Shown: in pieces, positions 7,557-14,640 of the stretch
Numbering within the stretch: the first letter of the stretch is position 1
Layout: each line of letters starts with the position of its first letter
Source: UBA11346 sp038203025
GTDB lineage: Bacteria > Planctomycetota > UBA11346
Assembly: GCA_038203025.1 (NCBI GenBank)
Contig: JBBREK010000036.1
Coordinates: 1 to 24,177, forward strand
Length of the DNA: 24,177 nt
Reading direction: 5' to 3'
Translations under genes and position numbers: made by a program
Notes under the pieces: model-generated
Told to the model about the DNA's origin: nothing
Databases searched by the model: none
The model's input: the letters and a program-made list of their open reading frames with translations, nothing else

Positions 7557-9058
7557 GCCTGGCCCTGCGCTTCCACCAGGCGACCAAGTACGCCCCCGAG
7601 ACCATCGGTGGACATCCGGGGCTCGACTGGGAACACCAACCGGTGCCCTACAAGGAGTACCACGGCGAGGGCGGCGTTGAGTTGGCCGGCCTGCTGCCAC
7701 TCGACCCCAATCCGTTCACCGGTACCGCGCCCACTGTGTCGGTTGATGGCTGGCAGGGCCGGACCCTGGCGGCGTTGTCGCGCTGGATCTACTTCACCTA
7801 CGGCGTCACCGCGATCATCCGTCATCCCGGTCGCGACCAACTGCTGCGCGCGTCGCCGTCGGCTGGCGGCTTGTTCCCGGCCGAACTCTACCTCGCCGTA
7901 CGTGATTGGCCGGGCATCGCCCCCGGACTCTATGGCTACGATCCACAGCGGCATCGCCTGGTGCTGCTCGACGAGGGCTCCAGCGTGGTCGAGGCGCTTG
8001 GCCTAGCCGCCTATGGTAACGCGGCGGTCGAGGCCGCGCCGGTGGTGGCTGTGGTCACGGCAGTGTTCGAGCGCAGCCGCTGGCGCTACCAGGAGCGGGC
8101 TTACCGCCGGGTGCTGCTCGACAGCGGCCATCTCATCGGCAACGCCGGGTTGCTTGCCCAGGCCCTGGGACTCCGCGTACATGCCACTGCCGCGTTTTGC
8201 GATGCGCGGGTGGAGACGGCGCTGCGGCTCGACCCCGACAGCGAGGGGGTTCTGGCCCTGCTTGCGCTCAACCTGCCCGGCCAGCCCGAACGCCCGACCT
8301 GGACCGCCTTGCCGTCGCTGATCGGCCAGGGCGAGTCGACGCTGGTCGAACTGCACCGTGCCAGCCGCCTCGGCGAGCAGCGTCCGCGCCTGGTCGCCAA
8401 GGGCGATACCAACAACGACGCGCTGGAGACCACCCACGGCTGGACCAGTGGGGACCAGTTGCGCGGGGCGGGCTGCGCCGGCCCGGTGCCGTTGGCTGCC
8501 GATCTCCTCGGCACTGTGCTACGCCGCCGCAGTTGCCGGCGGTTCCGGCGCGGGGCGTTCAGCCGCGACGTGCTTGCCCGCATCCTCGCCGCCGCCTATC
8601 TGCCCGAGGTCGTGGCCTTGGGCGAGCAGCCGTCCTTCGAGCGCAGTCGGCTGTCCAGCTTCATTGCCGTGTCGCGCGTCGACGGCCTCGCCCCTGGGGT
8701 CTACTATCTGGCGCCGCACCAGCTGGAGCTGCGTCTGGTCCGCGCCGGCGATCCCTGCGAGGCGTCGCGATTCATCGCCCTCGGCCAGGACCTGGCTGGG
8801 GATGCCGCCGCCGTGGTGTTCCACGCCGCGGATCTCGCGGCCTGTGTCCGCGACCTCGGTGAACGCGCCTACCGCTACCTCCATCTCGACGCCGGCGTGG
8901 TCGGACAGCGCCTCAACCTCGCGGCTGTCGCCGAAGGGGTTGGCGTCAGCGGCATCGGCGGATTCTTCGACGACCACACCGCCGACATGCTCGGTATTCC
9001 GCGCGAACAGGCGGTGGTGTACATCACCGTGCTTGGAGTGCCGGCAGAGGAGGGGTGA
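7553..9058 (+). CDS. SagB/ThcOx-type dehydrogenase with two nitroreductase domains, 501 aa
   Basis: This is an FMN-dependent oxidoreductase of the SagB/ThcOx branch of the nitroreductase superfamily. The N-terminus (FHQATKYAPE, LDWEHQPVPYK) is typical. The first domain has the FMN-loop-like RASPSAGGLFPAELYL (99-114). The second begins near residue 320 with LRRRSCRRFRRG, the RRS-x-R-x-F element of nitroreductases, and ends with a VSGIGGFFDD segment. SagB oxidises azolines to azoles in some peptide natural products. Stand-alone two-domain homologues are widespread and mostly uncharacterised. No YcaO cyclodehydratase, precursor peptide or exporter is next to it, so a natural-product role is not supported here. 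The start lacks a ribosome site, but the N-terminus fits the family. The stop abuts the convergent copper gene with no gap. Confidence 0.88.
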   Translation: MSLALRFHQATKYAPETIGGHPGLDWEHQPVPYKEYHGEGGVELAGLLPLDPNPFTGTAPTVSVDGWQGRTLAALSRWIYFTYGVTAIIRHPGRDQLLRASPSAGGLFPAELYLAVRDWPGIAPGLYGYDPQRHRLVLLDEGSSVVEALGLAAYGNAAVEAAPVVAVVTAVFERSRWRYQERAYRRVLLDSGHLIGNAGLLAQALGLRVHATAAFCDARVETALRLDPDSEGVLALLALNLPGQPERPTWTALPSLIGQGESTLVELHRASRLGEQRPRLVAKGDTNNDALETTHGWTSGDQLRGAGCAGPVPLAADLLGTVLRRRSCRRFRRGAFSRDVLARILAAAYLPEVVALGEQPSFERSRLSSFIAVSRVDGLAPGVYYLAPHQLELRLVRAGDPCEASRFIALGQDLAGDAAAVVFHAADLAACVRDLGERAYRYLHLDAGVVGQRLNLAAVAEGVGVSGIGGFFDDHTADMLGIPREQAVVYITVLGVPAEEG

Positions 9059-9511
9059 TCAGTCCCGCTCGTCGGCCGACATCGCCCATGGTGCCAGCAC
9101 CTCGGCCGTGACCGGGATGCGGCCGGCGTGCTCAAAGACGAAGGTGACCGGGACCGTTGCCGGACCGGCGATCGGCGCGGCCAGGCCGATCAGCATGATG
9201 TGATAGCCGCCCGGCTTCAGCTCGACCGTGCCGTGCGCCGGGATGGCGACGCCGCCGTCGACGCGGCGCATGGTCAGGACCCCATCGGCGCCCTTGGCGT
9301 GCTCGTGGAGTTCCACGACCTTGGCGGCTGGGCTCTCCACGGCGATCAGCCGGTCGGTGGCCTCGCCGCCGGTGATCAGCGCGAAGATCGCCCCAGCCTC
9401 GGCTCCCGGGGTGCTCGCGCGTGCCCAGACCTTGGTGACGGTGAGATCGGCGCAGGCGGCGCTGGCTGCGAGCAACAGCAGCAGCAGCGGCGGCAGGATG
9501 GCTGGTTTCAT
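9059..9511 (-). CDS. PCu(A)C-type periplasmic copper chaperone, 150 aa
   Basis: The protein is exported: residues 1-21 are a Leu-rich signal peptide ending A-C-A. It probably delivers Cu(I) to a respiratory oxidase together with SCO1. The copper ligands of the family can be placed at H69, H71, M81, H104 and M106, within ELHEH, MRRVDGG, and the hallmark GGYHIMLIGL. The length matches the PCu(A)C (DUF461) family. The ATG overlaps the SCO1 stop as ATGA. The gene is last in a four-gene coupled operon, and its stop codon touches that of the convergent SagB-type gene. Identification of the family is firm, but which enzyme it metallates cannot be told, because no oxidase subunit is present. Confidence 0.92.
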   Translation of the reverse strand: MKPAILPPLLLLLLAASAACADLTVTKVWARASTPGAEAGAIFALITGGEATDRLIAVESPAAKVVELHEHAKGADGVLTMRRVDGGVAIPAHGTVELKPGGYHIMLIGLAAPIAGPATVPVTFVFEHAGRIPVTAEVLAPWAMSADERD

Positions 9512-10137
9512 TCGTTGCTCCCTGCCAGCGGCCGGATCAGGGCGGCAGCGGCCTCGGGGGTGAGGTCATGCGAGGCGAGGCGATGTACGATGCGGCCTTG
9601 GCGATCGACGACGAAGGTGGTCAAGGTGTGGTCGATGAGGTAGAAGCCGGGCTGGTCCGAAACTGGTGTCTGCTTGCGGTAGATGACGCCGAAGGCGTCG
9701 GCTGCCACCTTGGTCTGTTCCGGCGTGCCGCGCAGGGCGATCATGCGCGGATCGAAGACCGTGGCATAGGCGGCGAGCTTCTCTGCGGTATCGCGCTCGG
9801 GGTCGATGGTCACCAGCACCGGCTGCACCCGGGTGGCCAGCGGCCCGAGTTGGCGCAGCACCCGCGCCATCCAGCCCAGCTCGGTCGGACAGACGTCGGG
9901 GCAGGTGGTGAAGCCGAAGTAGACGAGGTGGACCCTGTTGCGCAGGTCGGCCTCGCGGAAGGTGGAGCCATCGCTGCGCTGGAGGGTGAATGGGGTGATC
10001 GCATCGGCCCCGGCCTCAGCCTCAGGGATCGGCGAATGGCCATCGTGCTGTACGCGATGACGCTGGCTTACCACCACCGCAGCGGCGATAGCGATGAGTA
10101 CGGCGCACGCGGTAACGAGGATTGGCCAGCGCATCAT
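9508..10137 (-). CDS. SCO1/SenC/PrrC-family copper-binding thioredoxin-fold protein, 209 aa
   Basis: This is a membrane-anchored, periplasmic protein that in this family inserts copper into the CuA centre of cytochrome oxidase or keeps its cysteines reduced. Residues ~4-23 are the membrane anchor. The copper motif CPDVCP gives C79 and C83, in FGFTTCPDVCPTELGW, and the third ligand is H170 in YLIDHTLTTFVVD. VTIDPERDT (109-117) is also diagnostic. I chose the ATG at 10137, whose ATGA overlaps the cytochrome c stop. The next codon is also ATG (10134). The long in-frame upstream extension is the cytochrome c gene read in another frame. It sits between cytochrome c and PCu(A)C genes. Confidence 0.93.
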   Translation of the reverse strand: MMRWPILVTACAVLIAIAAAVVVSQRHRVQHDGHSPIPEAEAGADAITPFTLQRSDGSTFREADLRNRVHLVYFGFTTCPDVCPTELGWMARVLRQLGPLATRVQPVLVTIDPERDTAEKLAAYATVFDPRMIALRGTPEQTKVAADAFGVIYRKQTPVSDQPGFYLIDHTLTTFVVDRQGRIVHRLASHDLTPEAAAALIRPLAGSNE

Positions 10138-10643
10138 GGCCCCTTCAGGATGGCGCGCAGATCGGCGGGCGACCACGGGGTGCTGTGCGAAGCGAAACGG
10201 CTGCGTAGGGCGGAGACGTCGTCGCGAACGATCGCCGGAGCCTGGTTGCCCCACTGCTGGCGGGCCCAGCTGAGCAGACCGGCGATCTCATGGTCGGCCA
10301 GCTGCCCGCCGTGTCCGAGCATGCGGCTGCTGTGGTAGGCGGCGCCCGGTTCACTGGTGGCGTCGAAGCCGTGCAGCGTGATGAGGGTCGCGGCGCGCGG
10401 GTCGCCAGTCAGCCAGCGCGAGCCGGCCAGCGGCGGTGCGTAGCCCGGCACGCCGCGGCCGTCGAGGCCATGGCAGGACTGGCACATGGTATAGGCCTTG
10501 CGCCCGAGGTCCGGATCGGCGGCATCCCAGGTCGCGGTGGTGGTCGGGGTCTGCTGCATCGGTGATCGGGCCATGGCGGCCCAGGCGCCGCCAGCCACGG
10601 CGATGGCGCACAACCCACCGACGACCAGTGCGACGGCCTTCAC
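10134..10643 (-). CDS. class I cytochrome c, single haem, 169 aa
   Basis: This is a periplasmic or membrane-tethered electron carrier. Residues 1-25 form an uncleaved anchor or signal peptide. The haem site CQSCH is at 54-58, followed by GLDGRGVPGYAPPLAGS. M108 in SSRMLGHGG is the likely sixth haem ligand. LADHEIAGLLSWARQQWGN is the typical final helix, and a ~40-residue extension of unknown role follows. The start is GTG and overlaps the stop of the lipoprotein gene as GTGA. Its place directly before the SCO1 gene suggests it feeds electrons to, or is assembled with, a copper-dependent terminal reductase encoded elsewhere. Confidence 0.9.
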   Translation of the reverse strand: MKAVALVVGGLCAIAVAGGAWAAMARSPMQQTPTTTATWDAADPDLGRKAYTMCQSCHGLDGRGVPGYAPPLAGSRWLTGDPRAATLITLHGFDATSEPGAAYHSSRMLGHGGQLADHEIAGLLSWARQQWGNQAPAIVRDDVSALRSRFASHSTPWSPADLRAILKGP

Positions 10644-11338
10644 TTGTGGTCGAACTTCATCCAGGCGTTGAAGTTCGGCGCCTTCAGCCGGGCAGCGACC
10701 AGCATGTCGCCGCGCAGGTCAAGGATCAGGTCGCTGCCTTTGCCCAGGCTGCCGTCGGGCTGGACCAGCTTGAAGTGAAAGGTCAGGCGGTCGACATCGC
10801 CCAGGCGTTCGCTGGTGTCCGGCTCGCCGAGGGCATTTGTCACGTTGGTCCGGTTGATGGCGATCGGCTTGGCCTCGATCCCTGAGATATCGGCGGCGGC
10901 CTCGCGCTTGCCCTTATCGATGTTGGCTGAGCCGAAGGCCCGGGCGGTGGCCAGAAGACGCTGCTTGGGGATGAAGGAGAGGACCTGCGGCGGGATCAGC
11001 AGGGATTCGGCCGGGGTGTCCTCACCATCGTCGGCGGCGCCGAGGGCGAGTTCGACGCCGAAGGAGTCGGTGCGATCGCGGCGCAGTTGCCAGGACACCC
11101 AGATGCCGCCGCCCTCGCGCGCCGAGCGCTTGCTGGGCTGGTCGCCGCCGAGCAGGTAGCCGATGTCGGCCGGGCGGATGCACGGCTGGTTGAAGCTCAT
11201 CAGCAGCGCCGGGCCGACGTCGACCGCGGTGACGTAGCGGTCGAAGTCCTTGAGCTGCTCCTTCCAGTCGAGCAGCCGCGACCACACACAGCCGGACAGG
11301 ACCAGGGCGACGGAGACGAGCAGTAGGACGCGGGGCAT
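10640..11338 (-). CDS. putative lipoprotein of the copper/cytochrome operon, 232 aa
   Basis: The signal peptide MPRVLLLVSVALVLSGC ends in a lipobox, with C17 as the probable lipidated residue. The mature part is mixed alpha/beta, with a VELALGAADDGED segment and a C-terminal strand-rich half. I do not recognise a family. I chose the ATG at 11338 because it begins the signal peptide. The in-frame region upstream to 11518 reads non-coding DNA. The ribosome site is poor. It is first in the four-gene operon with cytochrome c, SCO1 and PCu(A)C. That placement suggests a role in the periplasm or at the outer membrane, linked to electron transfer or metal delivery, but this is context only. Confidence 0.75.
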   Translation of the reverse strand: MPRVLLLVSVALVLSGCVWSRLLDWKEQLKDFDRYVTAVDVGPALLMSFNQPCIRPADIGYLLGGDQPSKRSAREGGGIWVSWQLRRDRTDSFGVELALGAADDGEDTPAESLLIPPQVLSFIPKQRLLATARAFGSANIDKGKREAAADISGIEAKPIAINRTNVTNALGEPDTSERLGDVDRLTFHFKLVQPDGSLGKGSDLILDLRGDMLVAARLKAPNFNAWMKFDHK

Positions 11339-11750
11339 GGGAAGCGGTTTAGCCTGGATCACGGCGGAATGAAGAACGATGATGCGGAACCTCGCCCCGG
11401 CGGTTTGCGCTTGCGTGCTGATGGGCGCATGGAGCGCCGCTGGGGATTGGTCATCCCGAGAGCCGCGCGCCGCTGGCGCGCTCGCAAAAACCGTGGTGGC
11501 ACTAGCGATTTCGCCCATTCCCCCAGGCGCGCTGGCCGCGCGCGGTCCCAGGTCAAGACATCCGTATCACAACGGGTTACGGTCAGATGGCCAATTTCCA
11601 GTCGGGCTTCGCCCGTTTGTATGCCGCCATCGCGCGCGGCGCCCGCCCCACCGCATGCACGGCAGAGGCAGTTACGATCGAACAGCCATTGATTGCACGC
11701 CCCGCATCGCACGGCGTTGCCCTGGGCCATCCGGTCAGCAATCTGAAGGG
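11339..11750. other. gene-free region between divergent lipoprotein and channel genes
   Basis: This stretch separates two divergent transcription units and should hold both promoters, though I cannot point to a convincing one. It contains a perfect 7-bp stem GCGCGCC-GCT-GGCGCGC (11465-11481), a CGGGC-TTC-GCCCG hairpin followed by TTTGTAT (11603-11615), and a second GC-rich palindromic stretch near 11526-11543. A dispersed repeat copy (11575-11677) covers much of the right half. Open frames crossing it on both strands lack ribosome sites and protein-like composition, so I call no gene. Confidence 0.6.
11575..11677 (+). repeat. dispersed structured repeat, copy 1
   Basis: It shares with the minus strand of 20119-20236, in the same order, GGTTACG, the hairpin GGGCTTCGCCC (11604-11614), GGCGCCCGCCCCA (11638-11650) and AGTTACGA (11670-11677). 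The start-to-start spacing between hairpin and GC block is 34 bases in both copies. The intervening bases are diverged, with small insertions or deletions. This points to a family of mobile or structured intergenic repeats. No transposase is linked to it. Confidence 0.6.
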
Positions 11751-12533
11751 ATGCCATCCCTCCGTCCGCTCGCCCGCCTGCGTTACCGGATCGACCGTCT
11801 GATCGCTGACGGGGCGCGCGGCAAACTGGCCGTCCTGCTGCTGCTCTGCCTCGCGCTCCTCCTCCTCGGTGCGGCGGCCGGCTGGGTCGGCCTGTTCAGC
11901 GAACGCAACCAGGAGGTCGCCGGGGTGACGCGCGATCTCGACGCGGGCCTGCTGGATGCCCTGTGGTGGTCGTTCCATCACCTGCTTGACCCCAGCTTCT
12001 TCGCTGAGAACTACGGCGCGAGCTGGCCGGTCATCGTCATCTCCCTGGTGGTGGCGCTCGGTGGCATGACCGTGTTTGGTCTGCTCGTCGGCTTCGTCTC
12101 GGCCGAGGTCGAGGAGCGTCTTGAAGCCCTGCGTCATGGCGACGGTCCAGTGGTCGAGCGCGGCCACGCCCTGGTCCTGGGCTGGAGCGCCCGTGCCCCG
12201 GCCGTCATCGCCATGCTCGGCCGCCGCGGCGTGGTTGTAGTGCTGGCACCTCGCGAGGCGTCGGCGATGCGCGACGACCTGGTGGCGGCTGGACTATCCA
12301 ACGTCCTGCGCCGTGTGGTGCTGCGTAGCGGACGACCCGACCGCCGCGAGGATCTCCAGCGCGTAGCCCTGGGCGCGGCGCGTTGCGTCGTGGTGCTGCC
12401 GGATGGCGACGAGGATGCCGCCGCCGCCCGGACGCTGCTTATGTGCGGTCGCCGGCCGCGCACTCCGCCGAGGCGGTCGCCGCCCGACATGCCGGCCTGC
12501 TCGCCATGGCTGGGGGTGGTCGCGCCGCGGTAG
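11751..12533 (+). CDS. CASTOR/POLLUX-type ion channel, N-terminal part (frameshifted)
   Basis: This is the first part of a putative potassium-type channel with NAD-binding RCK/TrkA-N-like domains. Residues 8-22 (ARLRYRIDRLIADGA) and membrane helices at ~26-46 and ~94-118 flank a pore-like DALWWSFHHLLDPSFF (69-84). Then come VGFVSAEVEERLEALRHG, the diagnostic GHALVLGWSARAP (138-150), LRSGRPDRREDLQRV and CVVVLPDGDEDAAAARTLL. After L230 (codon ending at 12440) the homology stops, and ~30 unrelated residues lead to a stop at 12533. The rest continues in the -1 frame. The ATG at 11751 has AAGGG directly adjacent, which is too close for a normal ribosome site, but it matches where family members start. 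Either this copy is inactivated or the sequence has an error. Confidence 0.8.
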   Translation: MPSLRPLARLRYRIDRLIADGARGKLAVLLLLCLALLLLGAAAGWVGLFSERNQEVAGVTRDLDAGLLDALWWSFHHLLDPSFFAENYGASWPVIVISLVVALGGMTVFGLLVGFVSAEVEERLEALRHGDGPVVERGHALVLGWSARAPAVIAMLGRRGVVVVLAPREASAMRDDLVAAGLSNVLRRVVLRSGRPDRREDLQRVALGAARCVVVLPDGDEDAAAARTLLMCGRRPRTPPRRSPPDMPACSPWLGVVAPR

Positions 12534-13699
12534 TGGCCCCAGGACAGGTGGTCAGCAGTCTGCTGCTGCAGGCCTCGCGGCAGCGACATCTGGCGACGGT
12601 GTATATGGGGCTGCTCGATCCGGATGGCATCGGTTTCCGCTTCGTCCATGTGCCGACCCTGACCGGTCGGGCTTTTGGCGATGCCGTTTTTGCCTTCCCC
12701 GAGGCGGTGCTGTGCGGCATCAGCGCTGCCGAGCACCTGCCGTCCGGAGGCGAGCGGTATCTCGTCCAGCTCAACCCGTCTCCGCGCCGGATCATCGCCG
12801 CGGGCGATTGGCTGGTGGTCCTTGCCGGACCCGGGCCGGTGGTCGATCGCACCGATGGACCAACCTGGCAGCAGCCACCCGTCGTCGTCACCGGCGCGGA
12901 ACCGACCATGGTGTGGCAAAACAGCGTGTTCCTCTCGCCGCTGGCGAGTCCCACCCGTACGGTCTCGCACGAGCGCCATCAGGTGCTGGTATTGGGTTGG
13001 AACGAGTCGGTCGTCGAACTCCTCGCCGGGTACGATGCCTGTCGTGGACCGGCCGCGGTGGTGGTGGTCGCGTCGCGCCTGGAACCGGATGCCGCACGGG
13101 CCGAACTGGATCGCCGCGGCGTCCGCTTGCGTCATATTGAACCCAGATTCCTCGCGGATGACCTGCAGGGGGCGGATGCGATCGCCGTCCTCACGCCTGA
13201 GCGCTACGATTGCGTGCTGGTATTGTGCGACGTCGAGGCCGGCGGCGATGCCGCCAGCGTGTTGACCCTGATCCGTCTGCGCAGCCACCTCCGCCGTCAC
13301 GGCCGGACAACGCGCATCGTTGCCGAACTCTCCGATGGCGGCATGGCCGAGTCGATTGGCACCCTGGGCGTCGAGGTCGTGGTCGGGGCCGAGGCGGTGG
13401 GGCGACAACTGGTCCTGGTGGCCGAGCAGGCGGCCTTGGCCGGCGTCTTCGACGATCTGCAGAACAGCTCTGGCTGCGAGATCTACCTCAAGCCGTCCGC
13501 CCGCTATCTGCCGGCCGGAGTGCCGGCGCGCTTTCGTGACGTGGTCGACGCGGCGCAGCGCCTGGACGAGACGGCGCTCGGTGTGCTGCGCGCCGATGGG
13601 GCCATCCAGCTGGCGCCGGCCAAGGATGCCGAACTCGCCCTCGCCGACGGCGACCAGGTCATCGTTCTAGCTGAGGACCTGTTGGATTCCGAGGTCTGA
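12443..13699 (+). CDS. CASTOR/POLLUX-type ion channel, C-terminal part (frameshifted)
   Basis: This is the continuation of the channel in the -1 frame relative to 11751-12533. It begins about where homology is lost there: VRSPAAHSAEAVAARHAGLLAMAGG corresponds in position to the family's conserved V-A-E-x-R-D-P-R-N-A-E element. It then runs through the linker APGQVVSSLLLQASRQ, a TrkA-C-like section, and a second nucleotide-binding repeat starting HQVLVLGWNESVVELL. It ends with a TrkA-C-like tail (GDQVIVLAED). The total span 11751-13699 is 1949 bases, one short of 650 codons, so restoring one base would rebuild a full-length protein. Taken alone, initiation would need the GTG at 12443, which has no ribosome site. 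The last 41 bases overlap the convergent AraC gene. Confidence 0.78.
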   Translation: MRSPAAHSAEAVAARHAGLLAMAGGGRAAVVAPGQVVSSLLLQASRQRHLATVYMGLLDPDGIGFRFVHVPTLTGRAFGDAVFAFPEAVLCGISAAEHLPSGGERYLVQLNPSPRRIIAAGDWLVVLAGPGPVVDRTDGPTWQQPPVVVTGAEPTMVWQNSVFLSPLASPTRTVSHERHQVLVLGWNESVVELLAGYDACRGPAAVVVVASRLEPDAARAELDRRGVRLRHIEPRFLADDLQGADAIAVLTPERYDCVLVLCDVEAGGDAASVLTLIRLRSHLRRHGRTTRIVAELSDGGMAESIGTLGVEVVVGAEAVGRQLVLVAEQAALAGVFDDLQNSSGCEIYLKPSARYLPAGVPARFRDVVDAAQRLDETALGVLRADGAIQLAPAKDAELALADGDQVIVLAEDLLDSEV

Positions 13700-14591
13700 G
13701 GCCAGCACCGTGGCGCCAGGCATCCGGACTCGCCCCGGCGGCCCGACGGAACACCCGGGCGAAGTAGCCGCCGCTGGCGAAGCCGACACGCCGGGCGATG
13801 TCGCGCACGGGCAGGTCAGGCTCGGTGTGCAGCAGCAGGCGGGCGCGATCGAGGCGGATCTCCTCGACCACGTGGGTGAAGCCGCCACCGCCGAAGCGCC
13901 GGCAGAGATCGGAGAGGTAGGTCGGATTCAGTTCGAGGGTGCGCGCCACTGCCGTCCGGTCGGTCTCGCGGTGGCAGGTGGCGGCGAGGTGCTCCTGCAC
14001 GCGCCGCCAGGTCGCCGCCGCCTTGCCCGGGACGAGATCGGCGCAGCGCGCGGCGTGGTCGCGGGCCAGCCGCAGCAGGACGCGCAGCAGTTCGGGAGCG
14101 CTCGCCGGATCACCCCGTCCCTCGGCCAGGCGGTCGAGGGCGCGGCCAACCAGCGTGCCGGGTTCGGCCAGCGGCAGCGCGGTGTGATGGGCGAACGGAC
14201 TCTGCCCGGGTTGGCGTCCCGTGCCAACCCCGACGAGAAAGCGCAGAAAGCGCGGCCGCAGCACCACGCCGAGGAACCGGCAGCGTTCCGACCAGTCGGT
14301 GCGCATCGGCGTGCCGGGAGCGAACCACACCGCCTCCCCGGGCCCCAGCCGGCGTTCGCAGGCTTGGCCATCGGCGAGCCAAGTGTAGCGCTGATGGCCC
14401 TCGAGCAGCAGCACCAGCCGGGCGTCGGGATCGCGGGTCCAGCCTGTGGGAGCGGTCGCGGCGGCCGGACCCAGTGCCACGATGCTCGGCCAGTTCCGAT
14501 CGAGAATCGCCTGGATGCGTCGATCGAAGGCCTGGCGATCGTGGAGCGGCTGGGGGTGCAGCAGTAAATCCGACATCTGTACAATCATCAT
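13659..14591 (-). CDS. AraC-family transcriptional regulator, 310 aa
   Basis: This probably controls the divergent sialidase operon. Residues ~45-115 look like the cupin ligand-binding arm of AraC (TAPTGWTRDPDARLVLLLEG, GEAVWFAPGTPMRTDW). Residues ~197-297 hold the two helix-turn-helix motifs, with TAVARTLELNPTYLSDLCRR and DIARRVGFASGGYFARVFRR. The length is normal. Starts at 14591, 14588 or 14576 (all ATG) are possible, and none has a good ribosome site. An 8+8 bp inverted repeat overlaps these codons and may be its own operator, giving autoregulation. The 3' end runs 41 bases into the convergent channel gene. Confidence 0.87.
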   Translation of the reverse strand: MMIVQMSDLLLHPQPLHDRQAFDRRIQAILDRNWPSIVALGPAAATAPTGWTRDPDARLVLLLEGHQRYTWLADGQACERRLGPGEAVWFAPGTPMRTDWSERCRFLGVVLRPRFLRFLVGVGTGRQPGQSPFAHHTALPLAEPGTLVGRALDRLAEGRGDPASAPELLRVLLRLARDHAARCADLVPGKAAATWRRVQEHLAATCHRETDRTAVARTLELNPTYLSDLCRRFGGGGFTHVVEEIRLDRARLLLHTEPDLPVRDIARRVGFASGGYFARVFRRAAGASPDAWRHGAGLRPRNPTGPQLER

Positions 14592-14600
14592 GACAGATGT
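14573..14600. promoter_or_regulatory. inverted-repeat operator in the AraC/sialidase divergent promoter
   Basis: ACATCTGT (14573-14580) and ACAGATGT (14593-14600) are perfect inverted arms with a 12-base spacer, so the centres lie 20 bases apart, about two helical turns. A TATAAA at 14605-14610 is a possible -10 element for the sialidase operon, with the right arm falling in its -35 to -10 interval. The repeat also covers the alternative start codons of the AraC gene. The layout suits control of both divergent units by the AraC protein. Confidence 0.5.
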
Positions 14601-14640
14601 TCCCTATAAATCCAGGTATCTGCTAGTTAGAGTGCGGACC

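Noticed and set aside
11359..11757. 132-codon minus-strand frame with two Cys-x-x-Cys pairs
   Set aside because: The Cys pairs look tempting as a zinc ribbon, but the frame crosses the dispersed repeat and GC palindromes, has no ribosome site and runs into an Arg-rich low-information tail.
12436..12452. Programmed -1 frameshift in the channel gene
   Set aside because: No slippery heptamer and no obvious downstream pseudoknot are seen; mutation or sequence error is the simpler reading.
12134..13408. 424-codon minus-strand open frame
   Set aside because: It is antisense to both halves of the channel and has no family features.
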